Shown here piece by piece: positions 7,921 to 17,470 of a stretch of DNA of 64,000 nt. How positions within the stretch are numbered: position 1 is the first letter of the stretch; every line of letters begins with the position of its first letter. The translations under genes and the position numbers were made by a program. The notes beneath the pieces were generated by a model that saw only the letters and a list, made by a program, of their open reading frames with translations, did no database searches and had not been told where the DNA came from. This DNA comes from Lewinellaceae bacterium (GTDB lineage Bacteria; Bacteroidota; Bacteroidia; Chitinophagales; Saprospiraceae). The stretch spans positions 1-64,000 of the forward strand of contig JAHELJ010000011.1 in NCBI GenBank assembly GCA_024644235.1, written 5' to 3'.

Positions 7921-8712
7921 TTAGTCAAAATGTTTACTTAATAGATTCCTCAGTCTCTCCTCACTTATCTTCCGATACAGCACACCACGGTGAGCATAGG
8001 ATATCTCACCCGTTTCTTCAGAAACCATAAAAGAAGTGGCATCCGAATTTTCTGATGCCCCCAAACCTGCTCGATGACGAAGACCTACACTTGTTGGCAG
8101 ATCGGGATTAGACGACACCGGAAGGACACAACTGGCTGCATGAATTTTACCGGCGTAAAGAATCATGGCTCCGTCATGCAGAGGACTTTTCTTGTGGAAA
8201 ATCGCCTTGATCAAATCGGCACTGATTTCAGCATCTAAAACCTGACCGGAGTTTCCGTATCCCTGTATATTCAAATGCTCAGGAAAAACTATCAGGGCTC
8301 CAGTACGCTCGTGCGACAATGCCATCATCGCACTATGAACCTCGTCTACATAGTCGGCCCTTCTCTTAGTGAATTTACCTTTGAAGAAGCGGCCCAATAC
8401 TCCCGCCCGGCCTCTTAAAGTGGTGTTACCAAGATATAGTAAGAACCGGCGGATCTCGGGTTGAAAAATAATGAGCAAGGCGATGAACCCCACACTGATA
8501 AATTGACCCAGGATTTCCGACAGTAAGGGCATCTGCAATACCCCCACAATTCCCCAGGCTGCATATAGCAATACAATGCCGATCACAATATTGAATGCGA
8601 TGCTACCACGTAATAATCGGTAGATGCTGTACAACAACATACCAACGATTATTACATCCAGCACATCCCATACACGAACGGGCAGAAAGCCAATGTCAAC
8701 AAGGTGTATCAG
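7921..8712 (-). CDS. cdaA: Diadenylate cyclase CdaA (c-di-AMP synthase)
   Basis: This is a membrane-anchored DisA_N-type cyclase that makes c-di-AMP from two ATP. The N-terminal hydrophobic segments (about residues 15-75) precede the DAC domain, with the DGA motif (SPLHDGAMILY) and the RHR motif (VGLRHRAGLG). The first ATG/GTG-type start, GTG 8664, would truncate the conserved N terminus. In-frame codons upstream encode IHLVDIGFLPVRVWDV, which matches the usual start of CdaA. The only plausible start before them is CTG at 8712, which overlaps the prolyl oligopeptidase stop as CTGA, a 4-nt overlap typical of coupling. I therefore chose 8712; the family call is firm, the start is inference. Confidence 0.88.
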   Translation of the reverse strand: MIHLVDIGFLPVRVWDVLDVIIVGMLLYSIYRLLRGSIAFNIVIGIVLLYAAWGIVGVLQMPLLSEILGQFISVGFIALLIIFQPEIRRFLLYLGNTTLRGRAGVLGRFFKGKFTKRRADYVDEVHSAMMALSHERTGALIVFPEHLNIQGYGNSGQVLDAEISADLIKAIFHKKSPLHDGAMILYAGKIHAASCVLPVSSNPDLPTSVGLRHRAGLGASENSDATSFMVSEETGEISYAHRGVLYRKISEERLRNLLSKHFD

Positions 8713-10859
8713 GAATCGAGATTTTTATAGAGGACGTCCTCATTCATGTTATATAATATGAAGCTCCACAAATCGGCATTCTCTTCAATAATCTTTGAAG
8801 TGGGTTTTCCTGCTCCATGGCCGGCACTCGTTTCGATCCGGATAAGTACCGGGTTACTTCCTTGATTCTGCTTTTGCAATTCACTGACAAACTTGAAGGA
8901 ATGAGCAGGCACCACCCGGTCATCATGATCTGCTGTCATTACTAAGGTAGCAGGATAGTTGGCCGGTTTTAAATTATGAAGCGGTGAATACTTGTATAAA
9001 TACTCGAACGCGGTGGGATCATCACTTCTCCCATAGTCCTCAGCCCAGGCCCACCCGATCGTAAATTCATGATATCTCAGCATATCCAATACCCCTACCC
9101 TGGGAATAGCAACCTTATAAAGCTCAGGTCGCTGTGTCATGCAGGCACCTACCAACAAGCCTCCATTCGACCCTCCCATAATAGATAACTTCTCCGAACT
9201 GGTGTATCCTTCTTCGATCAAATACTCAGCGGCGGCGATGAAGTCGTCAAATACATTCTGCTTACGCTCCTTTGTCCCGGCTAGGTGCCACTCCTTTCCA
9301 TATTCACCTCCTCCTCGAATATTAGGCACAGCATAAATGCCCCCATTCTCAAGCCAAATCAGTGTACTGGGATTGAATCCTGGAGTAATGCTGACGTTAA
9401 ACCCACCATAAGCGTAAAGCATGGTCGGATGAGGTTGATCAGGATCGATGTCTTTACGATAGGTGAGGAACATCGGTACCCTGGTTCCATCTTTGCTGGT
9501 GTAGAAAACCTGCTCTGTGGTGTATTGTGACTGATCAAATTCAATTTCAGGTACTTGGAACGGTTCACTGACTAGCATGGAAAGGTCGAGCTTGAAGATC
9601 GTGGAAGGAAAGGTAAAAGAAGAAAAGGTATAGAAGGCGGTAGAATCACCTTTTTTCCCCGAAAAACCTCCCACACTGCCTATTGCTGGCAATTCCAGGT
9701 TTTGTTGAAAGTTCCCCTCAAAATCGAATACTTTTACTTCACTTTTTGCATCGACTAGATAGGTAGCCAATAGTCGATTGCCAACTAAATCAACAGATCG
9801 TAGTACACTTGATCCTTCGGGGATAATATCACGCCATTTTTCCTCAATGGGATCCTGACTAGGTATGGCAATCAGGCGGCCCTTGGGTGCCTTGTAATTG
9901 GTCATCACGTAAATGTCCTCCCCGACATTGTCTATGACATCGAAGTCATCATCAAAGCGATCGACTACGTTCTTGAAATCTTCACCTGAGTCCAGATTCT
10001 TGATCTTGAGCGCATTTCCACTGCTTGACTCACCGAAGGAGACTGTGAGAAATTTCTCGTCATCAGTGGTGGTGCTGAAGAAGTTTCGCTGTGGGTGTTC
10101 GTCATCTCCAATTACTACTTTATCCTCTTCTTGATTCGTCCCCAACTTGTGATAATACACCTTGTGATAAGAATTTGAACCAGACAGCCTATCATCTTCG
10201 GTAGGCTCCGGAAATCGGCTGTAGAAGAAACCGTCATCTTTCCAACTTATCCCGGAAAATTTGACCCACTGCACTGAATCAGCGAGTAGATTGCCTGATT
10301 CCAGGTCTTTTACAAAAATTGTTCTCCAGTCCGAGCCTCCCCGAGAGATCTGGTAAGCCAGCAAGCTTCCGTCTTTGTTGAAGGAAATGGCAGCAAGAGA
10401 TACTGTTCCATCTTCGGAAAAAGTGTTTGGATCTAAGACAACATGGGCAGGTGCATCCAGACTTTCCTGTCCGTACAGCACACTCTGATTTTGTAAACCG
10501 TCATTCTTAAAAAAGTAGTATTTATCGCCCCTTTTGAATGGCGTCCCATACCGTTCATAATTCCACACCTCTTCCAAGCGTTTTCTGACTAATTCCCGGT
10601 AGGGGATCCGATCGAGATAGGAAAAGGTCACTTCGTTCTGACGGTTAACCCAGTCTTTTGTTTCCTCTGAGTTATCGTCCTCTAACCAACGGTAAGGATC
10701 TGCTACCACAGTTCCGTGATAGTCATCCACGGTCGAATCTGTGCGCGTGTCTGGATAGTTCACCTCAATTGACGGTAATTCCTGCTGACTTTCGGCGTCA
10801 TTTTCAGTGCAACTGAACATCAAACACAGAAGCGACACTAACCAAAAATAAGTCCTCAT
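8709..10859 (-). CDS. Prolyl oligopeptidase (S9A), lipoprotein
   Basis: The 716-residue serine peptidase cleaves short peptides after proline. The signal MRTYFWLVSLLCLMFSC gives a lipidated Cys at 17, so it acts in the periplasm or at the cell surface. An N-terminal seven-bladed propeller (starting TVVADPYRWLEDD, about residues 50-62) is followed by the alpha/beta-hydrolase domain. The catalytic Ser is in GGSNGGLLVGA (about 564), Asp in TADHDDRVVPAHS (about 647) and His in SAGHGAGKP (about 681). The gene is followed directly by cdaA with a 4-nt overlap. Nothing suggests inactivation. Confidence 0.94.
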   Translation of the reverse strand: MRTYFWLVSLLCLMFSCTENDAESQQELPSIEVNYPDTRTDSTVDDYHGTVVADPYRWLEDDNSEETKDWVNRQNEVTFSYLDRIPYRELVRKRLEEVWNYERYGTPFKRGDKYYFFKNDGLQNQSVLYGQESLDAPAHVVLDPNTFSEDGTVSLAAISFNKDGSLLAYQISRGGSDWRTIFVKDLESGNLLADSVQWVKFSGISWKDDGFFYSRFPEPTEDDRLSGSNSYHKVYYHKLGTNQEEDKVVIGDDEHPQRNFFSTTTDDEKFLTVSFGESSSGNALKIKNLDSGEDFKNVVDRFDDDFDVIDNVGEDIYVMTNYKAPKGRLIAIPSQDPIEEKWRDIIPEGSSVLRSVDLVGNRLLATYLVDAKSEVKVFDFEGNFQQNLELPAIGSVGGFSGKKGDSTAFYTFSSFTFPSTIFKLDLSMLVSEPFQVPEIEFDQSQYTTEQVFYTSKDGTRVPMFLTYRKDIDPDQPHPTMLYAYGGFNVSITPGFNPSTLIWLENGGIYAVPNIRGGGEYGKEWHLAGTKERKQNVFDDFIAAAEYLIEEGYTSSEKLSIMGGSNGGLLVGACMTQRPELYKVAIPRVGVLDMLRYHEFTIGWAWAEDYGRSDDPTAFEYLYKYSPLHNLKPANYPATLVMTADHDDRVVPAHSFKFVSELQKQNQGSNPVLIRIETSAGHGAGKPTSKIIEENADLWSFILYNMNEDVLYKNLDS

Positions 10860-10924
10860 ATATTTTACCTTTTTCTAATGTGATCAAAGCTTCCGTTTCA
10901 GAATTTATTAATTTACTTTGCCTA

Positions 10925-12304
10925 ATGATTTATTACGAAAAATCTTCATATATAAAAGTGGTTGGCAAGTTAGCAAAATTGTCACTCCTGTCTGGATTAG
11001 CAGGATGTATCAGAGTCACTTCATCTCTGATATTATTCCTGATTAGCGGAGGAATGATACTTCCCGCTCAGACGGTATCCGTCAACAATGAAGGCAAGAG
11101 AGTTGTCGTTTTTGAGGATGGTTCCTGGCGCTATTTTGAAGCGGCTGACAGCATGCTACTTAAGGTAGGTAGCGAAGTGCCTCTTGAAGTGATTATGGAG
11201 CAGCCATCAGATGACGAAGTGACTGGGGAGTTATCCATTCCCATTTATAATTACCAGACCTATCTTGATTACTTGAAAGCTGCCAGAAGCTATGAAGCTG
11301 ATCTGGCAGATAAAGTCGATTATGCACAGGATCATGTTTATCAAGTGGAAGATGCAATTCAATTTGCAAAGGCTAAGAATAACCGCAATCTTTTCGAACA
11401 AAAACGATCTGAGCTAAAAGCCGCCCATGAAGTATTAAACGAAAGTCAGAAAACCTTGGGTAACTGGCGCAAACAAATTGGAAAGATTGAGAAGATCGGA
11501 GTGAAGGGTAACTTTCAGAAACTGGCAGAAATAAATCTGCCACCCAATTACCTGGGTAACGATTCAGAATTGGCCACTGCACAACAACCAGCATTGCAGG
11601 AGACCTCAGAGCAGACCATGCGCAGGGTTTCAAATCCCATCTCTGCCAAAACAGAAGTGAGACCTGACAGGGAGACCAAGAAGCAAACAAAGTCAAACAG
11701 GCAAGTAGAAGAATCCACATCAAGCGCTGGTCCTGTCACTCAAATGGCAACAAATTCTGTTCAGTTCTTAATGACTTCATTCAGTTCAGGTCAGAGCAAC
11801 GACTACAATTGCCAGTTTGCTTATGAAGGCTTGGATGAATTTACTCGTCAGGAGAAAAAGGAGCTTGTGGAAGAACTACTATTTACCTTCACCGATGACC
11901 GATTGAAACCATATTTTAAAGAAAGGGAGCATGTCACTTGTCATGCTTATTTGACTAGTCTCAGTGGTGGCTTTCGATATCTGAATCTGGTTTTTAGGAT
12001 AGCTTCCAAGACTGCTCAAAGAGAATATGGCCTGATCGCCAAGAATACCCTGGTCAATTTGAAATTGATGAATGGGAAAACCGTGTCGCTCTATTGTCAA
12101 AAGGGAGACATTGGGAATATTGACCCGTCGACCGGAGACACGATTTACCGGGCTACTTTCCAGATCGATGCACAGAAGGAACGAATGATACTCAAAAGCG
12201 AATTAGACAAGATCCGGGTTGTGTGGTCTACGGGCTATGAAGATTATGATGTACACAATGTCGATCTTCTCATGAATCAGTTGGGCTGTCTCGAAACCAA
12301 ATGA
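10925..12304 (+). CDS. Exported protein of unknown function
   Basis: A 459-residue protein if started at ATG 10925 (the open frame begins at 10880). A long hydrophobic region (ending LILFLISGGMILPAQT) looks like a signal peptide but lies about 45 residues from this ATG, so the real start may be further in. The mature N terminus contains VVVFEDGSWRYFE, a small motif seen in many exported Bacteroidota proteins. A coiled-coil-like charged stretch (about residues 100-170), a Ser/Thr/Gln-rich linker (about 200-270) and a globular C-terminal domain (about 280-459) follow. It precedes miaE by 1 bp, suggesting co-transcription. I do not recognise the C-terminal domain. Confidence 0.6.
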   Translation: MIYYEKSSYIKVVGKLAKLSLLSGLAGCIRVTSSLILFLISGGMILPAQTVSVNNEGKRVVVFEDGSWRYFEAADSMLLKVGSEVPLEVIMEQPSDDEVTGELSIPIYNYQTYLDYLKAARSYEADLADKVDYAQDHVYQVEDAIQFAKAKNNRNLFEQKRSELKAAHEVLNESQKTLGNWRKQIGKIEKIGVKGNFQKLAEINLPPNYLGNDSELATAQQPALQETSEQTMRRVSNPISAKTEVRPDRETKKQTKSNRQVEESTSSAGPVTQMATNSVQFLMTSFSSGQSNDYNCQFAYEGLDEFTRQEKKELVEELLFTFTDDRLKPYFKEREHVTCHAYLTSLSGGFRYLNLVFRIASKTAQREYGLIAKNTLVNLKLMNGKTVSLYCQKGDIGNIDPSTGDTIYRATFQIDAQKERMILKSELDKIRVVWSTGYEDYDVHNVDLLMNQLGCLETK

Positions 12305-12305
12305 T

Positions 12306-12905
12306 ATGAGTGTGAATAGTCCGATGCTGGGGCTGAAACTAGCCACCGATCCCCGTTGGGTGAATCTTGCAGAAAAGAGTCTTGAGGAGATCCTTACCGA
12401 TCATGCCTATTGCGAGCAGAAAGCAGCCACATCATGTATCACACTTATCCAACTTTATCCTGAGAAAGAGGAATTGGTAAGTAGTTTGGCACCGATAGTA
12501 ACGGAGGAGTGGGGACATTTCCGTCAGGTTTTGGCAGAGCTAAAAAAAAGAAATCTGAAGCTGGGAAAACAAAGGAAGGATCTCTATGTAAATGCTCTGA
12601 TTGACTTCCAGAAGAAAGGAGGTAGCCGGGAGGATCGGTTGCTGGAAAAACTATTGACTTGTGCTCTGATCGAAGCTCGTAGTTGTGAGCGTTTCCGCTT
12701 GCTTTCATTGCACATCAGCGAAGAAGAGTTAAAGTCATTCTACCACACATTCATGATTTCAGAGGCGGGACACTACCGGCTCTTCATTGATTTAGCAAAG
12801 AGGTACTGCGAGCCTGAAAAAGTAAAGTTTAGGTGGCAGGAATATCTTGAAGAAGAAGCCAGAATCATGTCCCACCTAGATGCCCGCGGTGACCGAATGC
12901 ACTAA
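12306..12905 (+). CDS. miaE: tRNA-(ms2io6A)-hydroxylase
   Basis: MiaE is an O2-dependent non-haem di-iron enzyme that hydroxylates the isopentenyl group of ms2i6A37 in tRNA. The 199-residue protein shows the expected four-helix ligand set: E of ILTDHAYCEQKAA (about residue 36), EEWGHFRQ (about 69-75), E of LIEARSCERF (about 118-122) and SEAGHYRLF (about 150-158). The family usually begins at MLGLKLATDPRW, corresponding to ATG 12324; ATG 12306 is given because it lies 1 bp after the upstream stop. It requires MiaA and MiaB, which are not in this window. Confidence 0.93.
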   Translation: MSVNSPMLGLKLATDPRWVNLAEKSLEEILTDHAYCEQKAATSCITLIQLYPEKEELVSSLAPIVTEEWGHFRQVLAELKKRNLKLGKQRKDLYVNALIDFQKKGGSREDRLLEKLLTCALIEARSCERFRLLSLHISEEELKSFYHTFMISEAGHYRLFIDLAKRYCEPEKVKFRWQEYLEEEARIMSHLDARGDRMH

Positions 12906-12939
12906 GTGACACCAACACCAATTCCTATACTTAGTTGAA

Positions 12940-14160
12940 TTATTGAATGCGTTTTAGCGTCTTGCCCTCCTGAGTCACGATATGGGCGGATAAAAAGCCC
13001 AAATCCCGGGCTGCTTCGCAAGCCGTTCTGGCTACCTCCAAGTCTACATAATCACCTAAGAGAAATATGGTCCAGTCCTCCTTCTTTAGCTCAGAGACTG
13101 CCCCCAAATGAGCTATTTTAGAGGAGTTAAAAAGAGATGCATTGAGATAGGAAGCGAGTCTCACTTTATACAAAACATGATCAACTGATTCCTCGCTCGA
13201 AGGAAGACCGTCGACGGGAATATACTTTGTGAGAAAGGCATCCTCGTATCCTTTGTTACTTCGAACCATCTTTAACATTTGCTCCGCTACCGATTTGTCG
13301 AAGTACTTACCCACTTTGATCTTTACCAACTTGTAACGATCATCCGTAAAGACTTCACCATATTTACTCAATGCCAGTTCGTATTGATCCAGATCGATGT
13401 CATCCGATCGCTTAGCAGCAACCTGAATGCTGTAGTATGAAATCGCCTCACCGGCCGTGAATCGATCCTTTTTTTGAACCCCTACCTCCGTGCCAAGGCC
13501 GATCCGCTTCTGCCCATCCTTAGGCTCCATGAAAAGCTGCCTGATCACAGAGGGATCTACTTTTTCACCAGTACTGAACGTCGTTCTAAAAGGCTTGTAG
13601 GATCTGCGATTAATCGTTAAATCATAGGTGCGTTGAGGGAGCAGATACAAGGCAAACTGACCATGTTTGTCCGTTACAGACCTTTGCACACTACCATCTT
13701 CCAGTGCGGAAATCTCAACAGAAGCATTGTCCAAATAAAGACTTCGCTCCAATTTGTCCCGCAGAATTCCCTGATAGTAATTTGGTGACCTGCTTAGAAA
13801 AACATTAAATGTTTTCTCCTCTCCTCGTATCTCTTCATAATCCAGGAGGAGATCAACGTGGGCATAGCCGCTCTTCGATATTCTGGTATGACAGGCAAAA
13901 CCCTTCTCGGCTTTCAAACTAAATACTCCTGCCTCGCTACTTTCATACATTGGATGTCCGCATGAAGTAAAATCAATCGTGAAGAAAGGTATCTCCTCGC
14001 GAGTCCTCATATCCATCACCTTGATTGAAATTGCTTTTGCAGATATCCCTGGTAATGCCACTGTACTCACAGTAGCATCAGCACCGGCAAAACCGGATGG
14101 ACTCTGAGCTGAAGACATCACGTAGCCCAGAAGAAAAAAATAGGTTAGGGCTGTTCGCAT
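12940..14160 (-). CDS. Exported protein with carboxypeptidase-regulatory-like and SPOR-like repeats
   Basis: The 406-residue protein has a signal peptide (MRTALTYFFLLGYVMSSAQ). Residues ~40-210 contain beta-sandwich segments of the CarboxypepD_reg type (DNASVEISALEDGSVQRSVT, DKHGQFALYLLP). Residues ~240-406 carry three weak SPOR-like units, each starting with a pattern like YYSIQVAAKRSDD or YKVRLASYLNAS and ending with a (V/I)KIKVGKY-type strand. SPOR domains bind denuded peptidoglycan glycans, but these copies are divergent, so that role is inference. It is divergent from the T9SS subtilase across a 299-bp AT-rich region. Confidence 0.6.
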   Translation of the reverse strand: MRTALTYFFLLGYVMSSAQSPSGFAGADATVSTVALPGISAKAISIKVMDMRTREEIPFFTIDFTSCGHPMYESSEAGVFSLKAEKGFACHTRISKSGYAHVDLLLDYEEIRGEEKTFNVFLSRSPNYYQGILRDKLERSLYLDNASVEISALEDGSVQRSVTDKHGQFALYLLPQRTYDLTINRRSYKPFRTTFSTGEKVDPSVIRQLFMEPKDGQKRIGLGTEVGVQKKDRFTAGEAISYYSIQVAAKRSDDIDLDQYELALSKYGEVFTDDRYKLVKIKVGKYFDKSVAEQMLKMVRSNKGYEDAFLTKYIPVDGLPSSEESVDHVLYKVRLASYLNASLFNSSKIAHLGAVSELKKEDWTIFLLGDYVDLEVARTACEAARDLGFLSAHIVTQEGKTLKRIQ

Positions 14161-14164
14161 CGAT

Positions 14165-14182
14165 CAAACTTAATCAAAAGTA
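14165..14182 (-). promoter_or_regulatory. Two candidate -7 elements for the SPOR-like gene
   Basis: On the minus strand TACTTTTG (14182-14175) and TAAGTTTG (14172-14165) both match TAnnTTTG exactly, 10 bp apart. The upstream copy would give a leader of under 10 nt before the ATG at 14160; the other lies almost at the start codon. Either two start sites are used or one match is by chance. Confidence 0.35.
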
Positions 14183-14229
14183 GTCAGTTTATATATCATG
14201 AATAAAGATAATATAAATATTATTGATCT

Positions 14230-14255
14230 ACAATATATAATATATTATATATTGT
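14230..14255. repeat. Perfect 26-bp AT-only-core palindrome
   Basis: The half-site ACAATATATAATA is followed immediately by its exact reverse complement, with no spacer. All bases except the outer C and G are A or T. It lies about 70 bp upstream of one gene and 205 bp upstream of the other in a divergent control region, so it could be a dimeric regulator's operator or a cruciform-prone element. A run of only A/T has a raised chance of self-complementarity, which tempers this. Confidence 0.6.
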
Positions 14256-14415
14256 TTATATGTATTATTTTTGATATCAGTTAGACATTATCATTGCCTT
14301 AGAATTAGTGCTTTAACTGGGCCTATGTCAATTGGTACTTTACTCGACCAATTCATCGAAGAAAGGGACGTTCTACGAGCACGCTAAATCAAGCAGGACA
14401 TTAGAGAATAAAGGT

Positions 14416-14423
14416 TAAATTTG
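14416..14423 (+). promoter_or_regulatory. Candidate -7 element (TAAATTTG) of the subtilase gene
   Basis: A perfect TAnnTTTG match 37 bp upstream of the ATG at 14460, giving a plausible leader of about 30 nt. No obvious -33 TTG is present at the ideal distance. Confidence 0.45.
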
Positions 14424-14459
14424 GTTCATTACTAATATGTCATAAGCAATCCATGACTC

Positions 14460-17429
14460 ATGCGGAATCGATTACGATTACTTCTGTTAATTAGTTTTTT
14501 CTCGACGTCATTCATTTCCCAGATATCTTCCCAGCAGTTGGCTCACCGGCAAGGGGAATATATCGTTTGTCTGCATCCTTCGTCTTCAGTGTCTGATTGG
14601 GTAAAAAAACATACCACTTATAAAGACAAAGCGACAAATCTGTCTCCACAAAAGTGCTTATCAGATTATCTAAACATTTGGAAAGTGAGATTTGATTTTA
14701 CCAGAATCCACGAAGGTCATTTTCTATCTGAATTGCGAAATGATCCTGAGGTGGTGGTAGCACAGTACAATCATTTGCTGAAGCGGCGAACCAAAGTCCC
14801 TGATGATCCGTTTTTTTCCATGCAATGGCAGTGGCTGAATGAAGGCACCCTGGGACTGGCTGATGCAGATATCGATGCAGACGAAGCCTGGCAAATATCT
14901 ACCGGGGGAGTTTCAGCTTTAGGTGACACTATTGTGGTCGCCCTGATCGATAACGGTGTGGACTACATGCATCCGGACCTGGCTGGTAACATTTGGTTTA
15001 ATAGAAATGAGATACCTGGCAATGGCATCGATGATGATGAGAATGGCTTCGTCGATGACTATCGGGGTTGGAATGTCAATCTCAGCAATGACAATATCGA
15101 GCCGGAGCTGTTTGGTGGAGGTGTACAAGATGCGCACGGCACCGAAATTCTTGGAGTGATGGCAGCTTCTGGGAACAATGCAACCGGTGTGGCAGGGGTG
15201 AATTGGAATCTGAAAGTAATGAATGTAACTCTTGACCTGAGCCTGGAGGAAGCATCGATGATCGAAAGCTATAGCTACATATTGGCTCAGCGAAAACTTT
15301 ACAATGAAACAGACGGAGCGAGGGGAGCTTATGTGGTTGCTACCAACCTGTCTTATGGAGATGAAGATCTATTGACTGATGACGCTCCCATTTGGTGTTC
15401 ATTCTATGATTCACTGGGAGCACAGGGAATCCTTAATTGTGCAGCTACTGCCAATCAGGAATTGGATATTGATAGCATCCAGGATGTTCCTACCTCCTGC
15501 CCCAGTGACTTCCTAATATCCGTTACAGCCAGTGACGATCAAGACGTGCGGAGTTTTGCTGCTTTTGGGAAAAATGACATTGACCTGGCAGCACCAGGCG
15601 ACCGGATCTTCACCACCTACATACCAGACTATAATTTCAGCACCGGCACATCTTACGCTTCACCTATGGTAACGGGAGTGATTGCACTGCTCTATTCCTC
15701 GCCCTGCGCTGATTTGGCTAGTCTTTCGAAGAGAGATCCGGCGGCCGCTGCACTTCAAGCCAGGTCCTACATTTTGGAAACTGTTGATCAAGTACCTGCC
15801 TTAGCTGACGATGTGGCGACGGGAGGACGGCTCAATGCTTTTAATGCACTCAATCAAACGTTGCAAAACTGCAGCAGTTGTATCGCTCCTTTTGACATCA
15901 ACATAAGTGAAGAAAATGGCGAAACTACGGTGTCCTGGAATGAATCGGATTCCGTGGATATAGTAGAACTGAGATATCGGCTACTAGGCGATACAATTTG
16001 GAATATGTTGGATACCGCAGTCTCCCCTCACCTCTTGGGCGCCCTGGGAAATTGCAACACTTACGAACTGGAATTATCAGCTTTGTGCCAGGACAGCAGC
16101 ATTGCCACTTCTCCCACTATTGTTTTCTCATCAGAAATATGCTGTTCGGGTACATCCAGTCTCTTTGTCGACAGCAGGACGGAGGAATCGGCTGTTATCA
16201 GCTGGGATACCGTAGAAGGCTCGTTGGGATACAATATCCGCTATTCTTCTACTGACACGATCATCTGGTCGGAATTGAGCGTCGCTGAACCTTCTATTGA
16301 GCTTGATAGCTTGCTTTCATGCTCTGAATATGTGATTCAGGTTCAAGTTCAGTGTGACACCGGACTCACAGCATATTCGGATACCTTGCTCTTCATGACC
16401 ATGGGTTGTGGGGCTTGCCTCGACTCTGTTTATTGTCCTGTGATCGTGGAAGGTATAAGTGAAGAGTACATTGATAGCTTTGCCCTGCATACATTGATGA
16501 ACGGATCCGGCCAGGACGGAGGCTATGGAGATTATACCGGTACCCAGTCTACCCAATTGAAGCAGGGCTCCCGTTATAGCATGGAGATTTTTCCGGGATT
16601 TGAGGGGGATCAATTTGATGAACACTATTGGACATGGATTGATTTCGATCAAGATGGGAATTTTGATAACGACGAAGAGCTGGTTTATTCCTCGGACACC
16701 GCCCTGGCTGGTGCAGTTAGTACAGTGATCCAGATTCCGGAAGATGCTCCCGTGGGACTTACCCGAATGCGTGTTCTCATGCTCTTCGAACCGACTCAGG
16801 ACACCATTTTTGGCTGCAACACAATAGTTGATTTTGGTGAGGTTGAAGATTACTGTGTTGAGATCATCTTCGATTCGCTTCTTTGTCCTCCGACTCCTAT
16901 GATTGACACGCTTGCAGTGGGTGCGGAAAGCATTGATATCACCTGGACCCGGGTGGATTCAGCAATTGGCTACACAATCCGGTACCGCAAAGCGGGAGAT
17001 GAAGAATGGGAGGAAATTAGCGATACTTCAATTGTATATAGGATTGAAGGTCTGGAGGAGTGCAACACTTACGAGATTCAAGTGCAATCGGTGTGTGCCT
17101 TTGATACCAGTGGCTATACGGATACGCTTGTGGTACCTACGTTCTGTTCAACCTCCAGCAGAGATCTCGCACACGGTGCTAAGGTTAACATCTACCCTAA
17201 TCCGTTCCATTCAGGTTTCACGATGGATTTTGAAGGTCTCACACCAGGTGAGGGAATCGTGGAATTATATCAATTCAATGGTCAAAAGGTCTTCTCGCAG
17301 CATAGGTCTTTCGCTGGAGTAAGACAAACCGTGGAAGTTGACAATCTCCAAAATCTGCCACCTGGAATGTATGTGGTAGCGGTCAGTCGAGGTTCACATA
17401 GAGTGGTTCGCAAACTGCTGAAGCATTAG
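14460..17429 (+). CDS. T9SS-secreted subtilisin-like (S8) protease with FnIII and GEVED domains
   Basis: A 989-residue secreted protease with an N-terminal signal peptide (MRNRLRLLLLISFFSTSF). The catalytic triad is Asp164 (VALIDNGVD), His226 (DAHGTEILGV) and Ser398 (GTSYASPMVTG). After the protease domain come two fibronectin type III-like modules (about 480-560 and 570-655), a GEVED domain (about 690-805, with the Ca-loop-like DFDQDGNFDNDEE and the DFGEVEDYCVEI terminus), a third FnIII (about 815-895), and a C-terminal type A T9SS sorting domain (IYPNPFHSGF ... GMYVVAVSRGSHRVVRKLL). It is probably exported, anchored or released by T9SS, and degrades external protein. A standalone operon with its own promoter is likely. 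Confidence 0.94.
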   Translation: MRNRLRLLLLISFFSTSFISQISSQQLAHRQGEYIVCLHPSSSVSDWVKKHTTYKDKATNLSPQKCLSDYLNIWKVRFDFTRIHEGHFLSELRNDPEVVVAQYNHLLKRRTKVPDDPFFSMQWQWLNEGTLGLADADIDADEAWQISTGGVSALGDTIVVALIDNGVDYMHPDLAGNIWFNRNEIPGNGIDDDENGFVDDYRGWNVNLSNDNIEPELFGGGVQDAHGTEILGVMAASGNNATGVAGVNWNLKVMNVTLDLSLEEASMIESYSYILAQRKLYNETDGARGAYVVATNLSYGDEDLLTDDAPIWCSFYDSLGAQGILNCAATANQELDIDSIQDVPTSCPSDFLISVTASDDQDVRSFAAFGKNDIDLAAPGDRIFTTYIPDYNFSTGTSYASPMVTGVIALLYSSPCADLASLSKRDPAAAALQARSYILETVDQVPALADDVATGGRLNAFNALNQTLQNCSSCIAPFDINISEENGETTVSWNESDSVDIVELRYRLLGDTIWNMLDTAVSPHLLGALGNCNTYELELSALCQDSSIATSPTIVFSSEICCSGTSSLFVDSRTEESAVISWDTVEGSLGYNIRYSSTDTIIWSELSVAEPSIELDSLLSCSEYVIQVQVQCDTGLTAYSDTLLFMTMGCGACLDSVYCPVIVEGISEEYIDSFALHTLMNGSGQDGGYGDYTGTQSTQLKQGSRYSMEIFPGFEGDQFDEHYWTWIDFDQDGNFDNDEELVYSSDTALAGAVSTVIQIPEDAPVGLTRMRVLMLFEPTQDTIFGCNTIVDFGEVEDYCVEIIFDSLLCPPTPMIDTLAVGAESIDITWTRVDSAIGYTIRYRKAGDEEWEEISDTSIVYRIEGLEECNTYEIQVQSVCAFDTSGYTDTLVVPTFCSTSSRDLAHGAKVNIYPNPFHSGFTMDFEGLTPGEGIVELYQFNGQKVFSQHRSFAGVRQTVEVDNLQNLPPGMYVVAVSRGSHRVVRKLLKH

Positions 17430-17470
17430 AAAACACTCTATAATCTGACAAAAATCGTGAAGCCATTCAT

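Larger units (their letters stand above)
14161..14459. other. Divergent intergenic control region, AT-rich
   Basis: This 299-bp gap separates the SPOR-like gene (minus) from the T9SS subtilase (plus). It holds -7 candidates at both ends and a strongly AT-rich core (about 14195-14280) with a perfect palindrome. I see no tRNA, small ORF with convincing coding features, or terminator in it. Confidence 0.7.

Noticed and set aside
14200-14280. The AT-rich palindromic stretch as a replication origin or attachment site
   Set aside because: No DnaA-box cluster, integrase gene or duplicated flanking sequence was seen, so only a generic palindrome is reported.
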